Under the pieces are notes generated by a model. It was not told where the DNA came from, searched no databases, and saw nothing but the letters and a program-made list of their open reading frames with translations. DNA of 64,000 nt from Petrimonas sp. (GTDB lineage: Bacteria; Bacteroidota; Bacteroidia; Bacteroidales; Dysgonomonadaceae): assembly GCA_012839475.1 (NCBI GenBank), contig DUNG01000020.1, positions 62,001 through 126,000 on the forward strand, in the 5' to 3' direction. Shown piece after piece: positions 9,599-18,389 of this stretch (position 1 is the stretch's first letter; each line of letters begins with the position of its first letter). Position numbers and translations under genes: made by a program.

Positions 9599-10714
9599 AT
9601 GTACACGAACAACAAAGCGATGCCCTTAATGGTTATCGCGTTGATTATAGGCTGTATGGCCTGCTGTGCGCCAAAGCAAACTGAAAGCGATGCGGTAGGT
9701 ATCTTACCCAAGGAGCCGTTCAGGGGCGTCATCCTCTACCCGAGCGATATACGCTCCTTGGGGGCAGAAAAGCTGGTCGGTATATTGCAGGGGGCGGGTA
9801 TCAACCTGCTGGGAATTCACTCTAATACCATCACTGAAGACTTAGACAGCCTAAGAATCTACCTGGAGAGCGCCGACGGCCAACTGTTGATGGGGTTGTG
9901 TCAAAAAAACGGTATCGATGTGGAATATGAGTGCCATGTTTTAAAAGAGATGCTGCCCCGCTTCTTGTTCGACACGCATCCCGAATATTTCCGGTTAGAC
10001 GCGAAGGGAACGCGCACAAACGACCTCAACATCTGTTTTTCCTGCGACGAGGCATGGGCGGTTATAGAAAAAAGCGTGACGGAGCTGCTCCAGTGGCTGC
10101 AACCAACGACCAACCGCTATTTCTTCTGGATAGATGATTCCCGCGATGGGTTTTGCTACTGCGACAAATGCGCTCCCTATTCACCCAGCGACCAAGCGCT
10201 ACTGTACGAGAACAGGATGTTGCGAATAATTCGCAAGATTAACCCCGAGGCTACATTGGCCCACCTGGCCTACGCCAGCACGCTGGAAGCACCGGAAAAG
10301 GTGAGTCCGCTGGAAGGGATATTCCTAGAGTTTGCCCCTATTGGACGCGACTACGTCAATTCCCTGCCACCAGAGGAATATAACGCCTTAAAAAAGAACT
10401 TAGAGGTTTTCCCAAAAGAGACAGCACACGTTCTGGAATACTGGCTGGACGCTTCCATGTTCTCTGGGTGGGATAGAAACAACTGGACCCGGGTCCCGTG
10501 GAATCCCGATGAGTGCCAACGCGACATCGAACTGTACCGGGGGTTGGGAATCGAATCGTTCACCACCTTTGCCACTTGGATGTTGCACCAACGCTACTTT
10601 GAACTTCACGGCCAAGACGAGGCGGTGAAGGCAGTAGACGAATACAGTTCTTTGCTAAAACAAAGCTCCTTGTCAAAACAGGGTTCTTCCCAATGGGAAC
10701 GAAAAAATCAGTAA
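9599..10714 (+). CDS. DUF4838-type lipoprotein, putative glycan-active
   Basis: This 371-residue lipoprotein has lipobox LIIGC (Cys19); a start at the internal ATG 9620 would also give a plausible signal. The mature part resembles DUF4838 proteins, a Bacteroidetes family with an alpha/beta-barrel related to glucuronidase-like hydrolases. It contains the cysteine pair DGFCYCDKCAPYS, also typical of these proteins, and a W/D/N-rich end (WLDASMFSGWDRNNWTRVPWNP). No enzymatic activity can be claimed from sequence alone. A damaged second copy sits at 2467-2705, showing that the gene was duplicated within this cluster. The last 25 residues are low-complexity (KQSSLSKQGSS). Confidence 0.65.
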   Translation: MYTNNKAMPLMVIALIIGCMACCAPKQTESDAVGILPKEPFRGVILYPSDIRSLGAEKLVGILQGAGINLLGIHSNTITEDLDSLRIYLESADGQLLMGLCQKNGIDVEYECHVLKEMLPRFLFDTHPEYFRLDAKGTRTNDLNICFSCDEAWAVIEKSVTELLQWLQPTTNRYFFWIDDSRDGFCYCDKCAPYSPSDQALLYENRMLRIIRKINPEATLAHLAYASTLEAPEKVSPLEGIFLEFAPIGRDYVNSLPPEEYNALKKNLEVFPKETAHVLEYWLDASMFSGWDRNNWTRVPWNPDECQRDIELYRGLGIESFTTFATWMLHQRYFELHGQDEAVKAVDEYSSLLKQSSLSKQGSSQWERKNQ

Positions 10715-10727
10715 AAAATCAAACCAT

Positions 10728-10874
10728 ATGCACTCATCCATCGTTTTCGATATCGAGTTTAAGGAAAAGGGACGAATCATGATCGTCAGCCAGTTTAATC
10801 AGGGACGGTATCCCTTTCAGGGGGAGCAGAAATGGCTCACACCGGGATGTGGTGTTTTGCTGACAGTTGAATAA
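10728..10874 (+). other. 48-codon orphan reading frame, likely gene remnant
   Basis: The ATG at 10728 opens 48 codons ending in TAA at 10872-10874, in the gap between the DUF4838 and GH127 genes. The encoded end (PFQGEQKWLTPGCGVLLTVE) reads like the last strands of a beta-sandwich domain rather than random coding. No signal peptide or known domain is visible. It may be the C-terminal leftover of a lost glycosidase gene, or a small gene of unknown role. Confidence 0.35.
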
Positions 10875-10888
10875 AACAACCAAATCAA

Positions 10889-12970
10889 ATGAAACAACGA
10901 GAACAAAATCGAACAAAACAACAGGGACGACTAAAACAACGGAATAGTTGTTTTTTCTTGCTGGCCGTGGTGATGATTGCCGCGACAACCCACCTTATAG
11001 GGCAAAACCTAAATGGGAACTACGGCAACAACCGTCCACCCCTGGTCACGAAACCCTACGTGGCACTGCCCATCGGCAACATCAAGCCCGCGGGGTGGCT
11101 GGAAGAACAACTCGATCGGATGGCAACGGGAATGACGGGACACCTGGACACCATCTACGAACAGGTGATGGGACCCCGCAATGGGTGGCTGGGGGGAGAT
11201 GGTGACGTGTGGGAACGAGGCCCCTACTGGCTGGACGGCTTGCTCCCGCTGGCCTACATCACCGAGAACAAAAAGCTAATCGACAAAGTGCAACCCTGGA
11301 TCGAGTGGACCCTGGCATCGCAACAACCCAGTGGGTACTTCGGTCCCGATACCGATCGACCCTACGAACCGGGACTACAAAGAGGTAACGCGCACGACTG
11401 GTGGCCTAAAATGGTGATGCTAAAAGTGATGCAGCAATACTACTCGGCAACGGGCGATGAACGGGTGATCCCGTTCATGACCAACTACTTCAAGTACCAG
11501 CTGGAGGAGTTGCCGAAAACACCGCTGGGTCACTGGACCTTCTGGGGAGAACAACGTGGAGGGGACAACCTGATGATCGTCTACTGGCTCTACAACATCA
11601 CGGGAGAACCATTCCTGCTCGAACTGGGAGAGCTAATCCACAGGCAAACCCTGAACTGGACGGACATCTTCCTGCACCAAGATCACCTGAAGCGCCAGCA
11701 TAGCCTGCACTGCGTGAACCTGGCGCAGGGTTTTAAAGAACCGGTCATCTACTACCAGCAAAGCAAGGAGACCAAACAGCTGCAAGCGGTAAAAAAGGCC
11801 GTGGAGGATATGCGTACCACCATCGCCTTCCCCACCGGCCTGTGGGCGGGTGACGAGCTGCTCCGTTTTGCCCACCCAAACTATGGATCCGAACTGTGTA
11901 CCGCTGTAGAGATGATGTTCTCACTGGAGAAAATATTGGAAATCACCGGTGACGTCCAATGGGCCGACCACCTGGAACGCGTAGCGTACAACGCTTTACC
12001 TACGCAGATTACCGACGATTTCTCTGCACGACAATATTACCAGCAGGTCAATCAGGTAGCCGTCACCCGGGTAATGCGCGATTTCGTCACCCCACACGAC
12101 GATACGGACAACCTGTATGGCACCTTAACCGGTTACCCCTGTTGCACGTCGAACATGCACCAGGGTTGGCCCAAACTGGTGCAAAACCTGTGGTACGCGA
12201 CGGCCGATAACGGTATCGCGGCACTGGTGTACGCACCATCGACGGTGAAGGCGAAAGTGGCGGACGGAATCGAAGTACGCGTGAGCGAGGAAACCGCCTA
12301 CCCGTTCCAGGAAACGATTCACTTCACCCTCTCCTTTAGTGATAAAAAGGTGAAGAAAGCCTTTTTCCCATTTCACCTGCGGATACCGGCCTGGTGTAAG
12401 CACCCGGTTATCCGACTCAACGGGGAGGAGATCCCCGTACTTGCCTTCCAAGGGGAGATCGCACGGGTGAACAGGGAGTGGCATGAAGGGGATAGGCTCA
12501 CCCTGGAGCTGCCCATGGAACTCGAGGCGACCTACTGGTTCGATGGCGCCGCGGTGATTGAGCGGGGGCCACTTGTCTATGCCCTGAAGATGAACGAACA
12601 ATGGGCCAAGAAAAAGATGGAAGCCGAAAAAGTCCAACAATACGGTGAATGGTACTACGAAGTGACGTCCGATTCCCGGTGGAATTTCGCGTTAAGCAGG
12701 CATCAACTGACTCCGGAAAACATCAACCAATACTTCACGGTAGAGAAAGCGGAAACCGTGGCACGCTACCCGTGGAACCCCGAGAACACACCCATCACCA
12801 TTAAAGGGAAAGGGCGCGTCGTTCCCACGTGGCAAGTGTACCGGGGTTCGGCCGGGCCCATCTCCTTCTTCACGCAGCAAGGTCCCGACACCGCGGAGGA
12901 GGTGGAGATAGAACTCATCCCGTTTGGATGTACCACCCTGCGAATCACCGAGTTCCCGGTTAGAAACTGA
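10889..12970 (+). CDS. GH127-family (DUF1680) beta-L-arabinofuranosidase-like enzyme
   Basis: This 693-residue secreted protein has an (alpha/alpha)6 barrel and C-terminal beta-sandwiches, the layout of family GH127 and relatives such as GH146. The catalytic cysteine chemistry is conserved: E335-L-C337 in GSELCTAVEM and Cys418-Cys419 in YPCCTSNMHQGWPK correspond to the glutamate, zinc ligands and nucleophile cysteine of the characterised Bifidobacterium enzyme. The usual third helix motif ERGPYWLDGLLPLAY is also present. The first 38 residues are unusually Q/R-rich before a hydrophobic signal segment ending near LIGQ. Family members act on beta-L-arabinofuranose or, in some pectin loci, on aceric acid, so the substrate is open. 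Confidence 0.88.
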   Translation: MKQREQNRTKQQGRLKQRNSCFFLLAVVMIAATTHLIGQNLNGNYGNNRPPLVTKPYVALPIGNIKPAGWLEEQLDRMATGMTGHLDTIYEQVMGPRNGWLGGDGDVWERGPYWLDGLLPLAYITENKKLIDKVQPWIEWTLASQQPSGYFGPDTDRPYEPGLQRGNAHDWWPKMVMLKVMQQYYSATGDERVIPFMTNYFKYQLEELPKTPLGHWTFWGEQRGGDNLMIVYWLYNITGEPFLLELGELIHRQTLNWTDIFLHQDHLKRQHSLHCVNLAQGFKEPVIYYQQSKETKQLQAVKKAVEDMRTTIAFPTGLWAGDELLRFAHPNYGSELCTAVEMMFSLEKILEITGDVQWADHLERVAYNALPTQITDDFSARQYYQQVNQVAVTRVMRDFVTPHDDTDNLYGTLTGYPCCTSNMHQGWPKLVQNLWYATADNGIAALVYAPSTVKAKVADGIEVRVSEETAYPFQETIHFTLSFSDKKVKKAFFPFHLRIPAWCKHPVIRLNGEEIPVLAFQGEIARVNREWHEGDRLTLELPMELEATYWFDGAAVIERGPLVYALKMNEQWAKKKMEAEKVQQYGEWYYEVTSDSRWNFALSRHQLTPENINQYFTVEKAETVARYPWNPENTPITIKGKGRVVPTWQVYRGSAGPISFFTQQGPDTAEEVEIELIPFGCTTLRITEFPVRN

Positions 12971-13032
12971 GGATGTAACATTCAAACAGATCGCCATAAA
13001 CAAATTTGTCTTCAACGTAACAGTTAAATAAC

Positions 13033-16000
13033 ATGCGAATAAAAGCAAAACTGCTTTGGGTCTGTATAATAACGCTCGCGTGCGTTACGATTCATGGGCA
13101 ATCCCAAAACCAACCAAAAAAGAACAAGGGGTATCCCGCCATGGATGCCCACCTGGATCTGCTGACGGGGTTCATCAACCCTCCGGAGGGGTACGGAAAC
13201 GTACCGTTCTACTGGTGGAATGGGGACACGTTGAAAAAGGAGCGTCTCCGGGAACAACTGGGTATACTGGCAGCCTCGGCAACCGATGGTTTCGCGGTAA
13301 GCTACATCCACACACACCCCCTGATTGACACGCTAGAAAACAGAGGGGGCTACGGCCTGTTCGGTATGACGGAGCCAGGCGTTCCCAAAGTGTTCTCCAA
13401 CGAGTGGTGGGAAATATGGAATTGGTTCTCCGGGGAGTGCGGACAAAGGGGTATGGGAGTCGGCCTAGATGACTACACGGTGGGTTGGCCCGGGAATGGC
13501 TTCTACCCGGACGAGCTGGACAACCTACCCGGCTTTCAAGGGTACCAGGGTGAACTGGTATTCACAGTCGACACGGTACCGGGAGGGGAAAGCTACAGTG
13601 CCGACCTACCCGAGAACCTGCTATCGGTGGTAGCCTGGCCGGGGCAGGTAGTGCTTGCCGGTGAGGACAACAAAAGCCCTATCCGGTGGAGAGCGCCGAA
13701 GGGAGGAGACAGCCACGTCTATACCATCACGACCCGACCCGGGTACATACTCCATCCCGAACACGGGAAAAGGCTGGTAGAGGTCTACTTCAACCGTTTC
13801 GAACAGCGCATGGACGAGACGGGACGAAAAGGAATGAACTACTTCTTTCAAGATGAGCTGGCCTACCCGATTACCATGCGCTCCTGGTCAGATGATTTTA
13901 GGGAAGAGTTTCTCAAAAGAAAGGGTTACGACATCGTCCCCTACCTGCCCGCTCTAGTGGAAGAGATCGGACCGGAAACACCCAAGGTGAGGCTGGACTA
14001 TTGTGAAGTGCTGATGGACCTTTCTGAAGAGAGGTACTATAAACCAATTTACGATTGGCATGCGGAGAGGGGATTACTGTACGGGGCCGATAACTTGAGC
14101 CGCGGTAAGGACCCGACTGCCTACATCGATTACTTCAGGGCGAACTCCTGGTACACGGCACCCGGGAACGATGCGCCGGCAAGGGGCTCCAGCTTTATCG
14201 AAACGAAGGTATCCAGCTCTATCACACACCTGTACCAACGGCCGCGCACCTGGCTGGAGGCCTTCCACAGCATGGGATGGGGCAGCTCGGGAGCGTGGCT
14301 CACCCAGCAAATAGACCACCACTTCGTGGCGGGGGGTAATCTGGTCTGCATGCATGGTCTCTACTACTCAACGCACGGGGGGTGGTGGGAGTGGGCGCCG
14401 CCCGACTTCCACTTCAGGATGCCCTACTGGCCCCACATGAAGCAGTGGCTCGAATATACGGAACGAATGAGCTACCTGCTGAGCCAGGGGATTCACGTAT
14501 GTGATATTGCCTTACTATACCCAACGGAACCAATGCAGGCATACCCTGGGACAACACCCAACAACGTGTTCAACACTGCCAGGAAGCTGAGCGACTCAGG
14601 CCTTGACTATGACTTCGTGGACTTCCGTTCCTTGAGGAATGCTGTTATCTCGGGCAACATGCTGGAGATGGCGGACGAGCGGTACCAGATCATCGTGCTG
14701 GCAGATATGAAGGCAATCCATTTTAGTTCGCTTCTAAAGATCGTCGATTTTTACCGCTCAGGCGGCATCGTCCTGGCCATAGGGGAGCTCCCTCGAGCCA
14801 GCGACCGACTAGGAGAGAACGACCCAGAAGTGGATCGCCTCGTGAAAGAGCTATTCGGCATCACGGCCAAGGAGCGGGACGAGGGGAAAAGTACAGGCAA
14901 ACAAACTAGCCTAGCGGGAGGTGTCGGTTGGTATATCACCGAATCGCTGGAAGAACAAATACCCGGGCTCATCACGCCGGACTTCCTACCGGAAAATGGA
15001 ATCGGAAAGGTGCTGCATCGGAGGATCGGGCAACGGGATGTCTACATGGTGACCGACGTGGAAAAGGACACGGAATGTTTTTTCCGTGCTAAGGGGAAGG
15101 TGGAGCTGTGGGATGCCCACGCGGGTACCACGGAGCCCTACCCCGTTCAAAGAGTAACGGACGAGGGAACATGGCTGCGCCTGCAAAAAGAGACGGGTAA
15201 CTCCTACCTGATCGTCTTCTCACCGGGCGAACCTGAAAGTGCGAAGGGGATGACCGCAGAGACACATCCCGCCACACGGGTTTCACTGGATGGCGAGTGG
15301 GAGGTGGAACTAGTACCCACCCTGAACAACAAATGGGGAGACTACCGGTTCCCCGCTTTCGATGGAATGATTGGGGCGGAAGCTCGCTCGTTCAAGTACA
15401 TGCCCGCCTCGTTCTCGAATTTGGACTGGACGAAACCGGAATTTAACGACAGTGGCTGGAACGAAGAGATCTACGGGTATGGACCGCAAGTCGAAACAAG
15501 AGCGGATGGTATGCTCGACTGGGAAACGGTCTCCTTCTCCTGGCAATATGGTGTGTGGGACAATCCCGGGGGGCAGGGATACCATGGCCTGAAAGGGAAG
15601 GTGGACGACCGCTTCTTTATCTTAGATAAGGGGAAGAACCAGCAGTTCCGAACCTACGTGTACGCACCCGAAAACGGGAACTACCGGATTGAGACGGATG
15701 GGGTAAAACCCGACCGCGTGCGAATAGACGGAGAAAAGGTAGAGAACCGGGTAACGATGACAAAGGGGTGGCACCGGCTGGAGGTTGATTACTCCGGCTC
15801 GGAGAAGGTAGAATTTCAAATGACTACCGGTTCAACGGAGGATAATCGAAAACGAAGCATCGTGGTTATCTACCCGATGGAGACCCCCACACCGGTAAAG
15901 TCGCCCCTGTACGCCAACAAGGTCGCCTCCCGATGGCACCATAGCGGCCACCTGATGTTTAACCCTTACGGCGGGGAAGAGGATCATGGTTGGAACTTCC

Positions 16001-16653
16001 GTTTTAAAACCGCACCGGGACTGGAGGAGATGACCTTTTCGGTACACGGCGAGGTGGTAGGCATGTGGTTTAATGGGATAAGGATTCACCCCGAAGAGTT
16101 ACGGCTTGTACCTGAAGAGGCCAACCGGAGGGAATACCGTGTCCAACTCGACCAAAAGGAGGAGAGGGTTGGACAGGTGGCCCTTACCGTCTGCCCAGAG
16201 ATAGGTTACCAAGGACCAAGCGTCTTCCCGGTACCAATCCAACTAAAGACATCTTCGGGAATACTGGAGACTGGGGACTGGTCGAAACAAGGAGCGCTCC
16301 GCTACTACTCAGGTGGAATGCGTTACATGAAAAAACTTACGCTGCCCGTAGCGGGTGAAACGGCAAGTCTGGGCAAGGTAGTGTTAGATCTGGGAGAGGT
16401 GATCGCCACGTGCGAAGTAAAAGTAAGCGGGGAACCGGCCGGCATCCTGATCGCACCTCCCTATCGACTGGACATCACCCCTTTCATAAGCAACGGTAAA
16501 GAGGTCGAGATTGAGGTACTGGTGTACAGTACCCTCTCGAACCATTACCAAACCATACCTACCCCCTATCGGGGTGATCCCAAGGCTGGGTTAATCGGGC
16601 CGGTCACTATCCTAACCTACGAAATAGAACATCCTTTTGCACCATCTTCATAG
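13033..16653 (+). CDS. GH106-like alpha-L-rhamnosidase candidate
   Basis: This is a 1206-residue secreted protein (signal peptide ending near IHGQ). The opening FINPPEGYGNVPFYWWNGD and the long barrel with NYFFQDELAYP and GWGSSGAWLTQQIDHH resemble family GH106, inverting calcium-dependent alpha-L-rhamnosidases found in pectin utilisation loci. The second half contains beta-sandwich, galactose-binding-like domains (RVSLDGEWEVELVP near residue 750, and a C-terminal one ending YRGDPKAGLIGPVTI), as in GH106 and GH2-like proteins. The length is at the upper end for the family. I could not confirm individual catalytic glutamates, so the activity is inferred. Confidence 0.75.
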   Translation: MRIKAKLLWVCIITLACVTIHGQSQNQPKKNKGYPAMDAHLDLLTGFINPPEGYGNVPFYWWNGDTLKKERLREQLGILAASATDGFAVSYIHTHPLIDTLENRGGYGLFGMTEPGVPKVFSNEWWEIWNWFSGECGQRGMGVGLDDYTVGWPGNGFYPDELDNLPGFQGYQGELVFTVDTVPGGESYSADLPENLLSVVAWPGQVVLAGEDNKSPIRWRAPKGGDSHVYTITTRPGYILHPEHGKRLVEVYFNRFEQRMDETGRKGMNYFFQDELAYPITMRSWSDDFREEFLKRKGYDIVPYLPALVEEIGPETPKVRLDYCEVLMDLSEERYYKPIYDWHAERGLLYGADNLSRGKDPTAYIDYFRANSWYTAPGNDAPARGSSFIETKVSSSITHLYQRPRTWLEAFHSMGWGSSGAWLTQQIDHHFVAGGNLVCMHGLYYSTHGGWWEWAPPDFHFRMPYWPHMKQWLEYTERMSYLLSQGIHVCDIALLYPTEPMQAYPGTTPNNVFNTARKLSDSGLDYDFVDFRSLRNAVISGNMLEMADERYQIIVLADMKAIHFSSLLKIVDFYRSGGIVLAIGELPRASDRLGENDPEVDRLVKELFGITAKERDEGKSTGKQTSLAGGVGWYITESLEEQIPGLITPDFLPENGIGKVLHRRIGQRDVYMVTDVEKDTECFFRAKGKVELWDAHAGTTEPYPVQRVTDEGTWLRLQKETGNSYLIVFSPGEPESAKGMTAETHPATRVSLDGEWEVELVPTLNNKWGDYRFPAFDGMIGAEARSFKYMPASFSNLDWTKPEFNDSGWNEEIYGYGPQVETRADGMLDWETVSFSWQYGVWDNPGGQGYHGLKGKVDDRFFILDKGKNQQFRTYVYAPENGNYRIETDGVKPDRVRIDGEKVENRVTMTKGWHRLEVDYSGSEKVEFQMTTGSTEDNRKRSIVVIYPMETPTPVKSPLYANKVASRWHHSGHLMFNPYGGEEDHGWNFRFKTAPGLEEMTFSVHGEVVGMWFNGIRIHPEELRLVPEEANRREYRVQLDQKEERVGQVALTVCPEIGYQGPSVFPVPIQLKTSSGILETGDWSKQGALRYYSGGMRYMKKLTLPVAGETASLGKVVLDLGEVIATCEVKVSGEPAGILIAPPYRLDITPFISNGKEVEIEVLVYSTLSNHYQTIPTPYRGDPKAGLIGPVTILTYEIEHPFAPSS

Positions 16654-16711
16654 AAATTACGTGGTTTCGCAGAACAGTGAAATTTATCAATTTTAAAATA
16701 AACAGGGTACA

Positions 16712-18265
16712 ATGAAGAAAGTGATCCTCTTTTTTCTGCTTATAGCTTGCACTTCCTGGCTCTTTGCCCAGGGTGCGCCATCCATTATCCCGTTACCAAA
16801 AACGTTTCAAGAAAAAAATGAATCGTTTGTCCTTGATGCAAACGTGGCCATCCATTTTAACGACCCCTCGCTTGCCAATGAAGCCCATTTTTTACAGAAA
16901 AAAATTTTTGATGTCAAAGGGCTTTTCCTCCCCATGGGAAAAGGACTTAAAGAGAAGAGCATAGCACTGACTCTCAAAAAAGACAGTGAACCCAAGGGAG
17001 CCTATCGCCTAATGATGAGCAGCCGCTCCATTTACATTGAATCCGCTTCAACGGAGGGCCTATTCAACGGCATCGTCTCTCTGCTGCAATTGAGCCAATT
17101 CTCCTCCTCGGATACCATCCCGTGCTGGGATATCGAGGATGCCCCCAAGCATGAATGGAGGGGGGTTATGCTGGATGAGTCCCGCCATTTCTTCGGTAAA
17201 GAGAAGGTGAAGTCGCTGCTCGACTGGATGGCTTTTTACAAGCTAAACAAGTTCCACTGGCACCTGACAGACACACCCGGCTGGCGGGTTGAAATTAAAA
17301 AATACCCCTTGCTCACCTATATCGGGGGAATAGGGAACCATTCCGATCCTAACGCGGCCCCCACCTACTACACCCAGGAGGATATTCGCGAGGTCGTGAA
17401 ATACGCGGCGGAACGTAAAATCACGGTCATCCCCGAAGTGGATATGCCTGGACACGCACGTGCCGCGAACAGGGCCTACCCGGAGTTCAGCGGGGGTGGT
17501 TCGGAGCGATACCCTCATTTCACGTTCAACCCGGGGCTCGAGGGCACCTACGGCTACCTGACCGATATTTTGAAGGAGGTCGATATGCTGTTCCCCTCGC
17601 AAATGATTCACTTGGGAGGTGACGAGGTCCATTTCGGGAACCAACAATGGAACGATATTAAAGAAGTGCAACAATTGATGGCGGAAAACCAATATAGCGA
17701 CCTAACCGAAGTGGAGAAGCACTTCATGGTGCGGATGGCCGACTCGCTGTATGCGATGGGCAACAAGTTCCTCGCGTGGGACGAGATGGCGGATATCCCG
17801 CTGCCCGTGGACAAGACCATCATCTTCTGGTGGCGACACGACCAACCAGACTACCTTACCAAAGCGCTGAACAGGAACTACCCAGTGGTGCTCTGCCCGA
17901 GGATCCCGTTGTACTTCGATTTCGTTCAACATGACTCCCACGAGGTAGGACGTAGATGGACCGGAGCCTACTGTGAACTGGAAGGAGTATACCAATTCAA
18001 CGCGGAGCAATACGCTGGCGACCGGACCCAGCAAGTGTTGGGAGTCCAAGCGAACCTGTGGACGGAACACATTAAAACGTTAGAGCGTCTCGACTTCATG
18101 ACCTTCCCGAGAATAAGCGCCCTCGCGGAAGCGGCCTGGGGCACCAACACCGATTTCTCCGGCTACCAAGAGAGGCTCGGTGACCACCTGTCGCTATACC
18201 GGGAACATGGCATCTACTACTTTAACCCGTTCTCACCCGAGGAGTTCATTGAGCCCGTGGAATAA
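16712..18265 (+). CDS. GH20 beta-N-acetylhexosaminidase
   Basis: This is an exo-acting hexosaminidase using substrate-assisted catalysis. The catalytic D304-E305 pair is in MIHLGGDEVHF, and other GH20 motifs are intact: WRGVMLDESRHFF, KFHWHLTDTPGWR, VIPEVDMPGHARAA and QANLWTEHI. Residues about 22-140 form the usual GH20b alpha/beta domain before the barrel. The signal peptide ends near LFAQ. The length (517 residues) is typical. As the last gene of the enzyme run it is followed by a strong terminator. It would remove terminal GlcNAc or GalNAc, which fits a host-glycan, chitin or glycoprotein-derived substrate better than a purely plant one. Confidence 0.95.
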   Translation: MKKVILFFLLIACTSWLFAQGAPSIIPLPKTFQEKNESFVLDANVAIHFNDPSLANEAHFLQKKIFDVKGLFLPMGKGLKEKSIALTLKKDSEPKGAYRLMMSSRSIYIESASTEGLFNGIVSLLQLSQFSSSDTIPCWDIEDAPKHEWRGVMLDESRHFFGKEKVKSLLDWMAFYKLNKFHWHLTDTPGWRVEIKKYPLLTYIGGIGNHSDPNAAPTYYTQEDIREVVKYAAERKITVIPEVDMPGHARAANRAYPEFSGGGSERYPHFTFNPGLEGTYGYLTDILKEVDMLFPSQMIHLGGDEVHFGNQQWNDIKEVQQLMAENQYSDLTEVEKHFMVRMADSLYAMGNKFLAWDEMADIPLPVDKTIIFWWRHDQPDYLTKALNRNYPVVLCPRIPLYFDFVQHDSHEVGRRWTGAYCELEGVYQFNAEQYAGDRTQQVLGVQANLWTEHIKTLERLDFMTFPRISALAEAAWGTNTDFSGYQERLGDHLSLYREHGIYYFNPFSPEEFIEPVE

Positions 18266-18337
18266 CGAGTTGGCTCTATCCACCTGATTCACGGGTTAAC
18301 CGTCCACTATCGCTCACTAAGCGTTAGAGCATAATTT

Positions 18338-18387
18338 ACCAGCATCGCCGGCTTTATAAAGGAAGCCTCGGCGATGCTGGTTTTTTT
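18338..18387 (+). terminator. Rho-independent terminator after the GH cluster
   Basis: A 13-bp perfect stem (ACCAGCATCGCCG at 18338-18350 with CGGCGATGCTGGT at 18369-18381) is followed by a T run to 18387. It separates the GH20 gene from the convergent M56-sensor gene, and the AT-rich left flank may let it work for that gene too. Confidence 0.9.
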
Positions 18388-18389
18388 GG

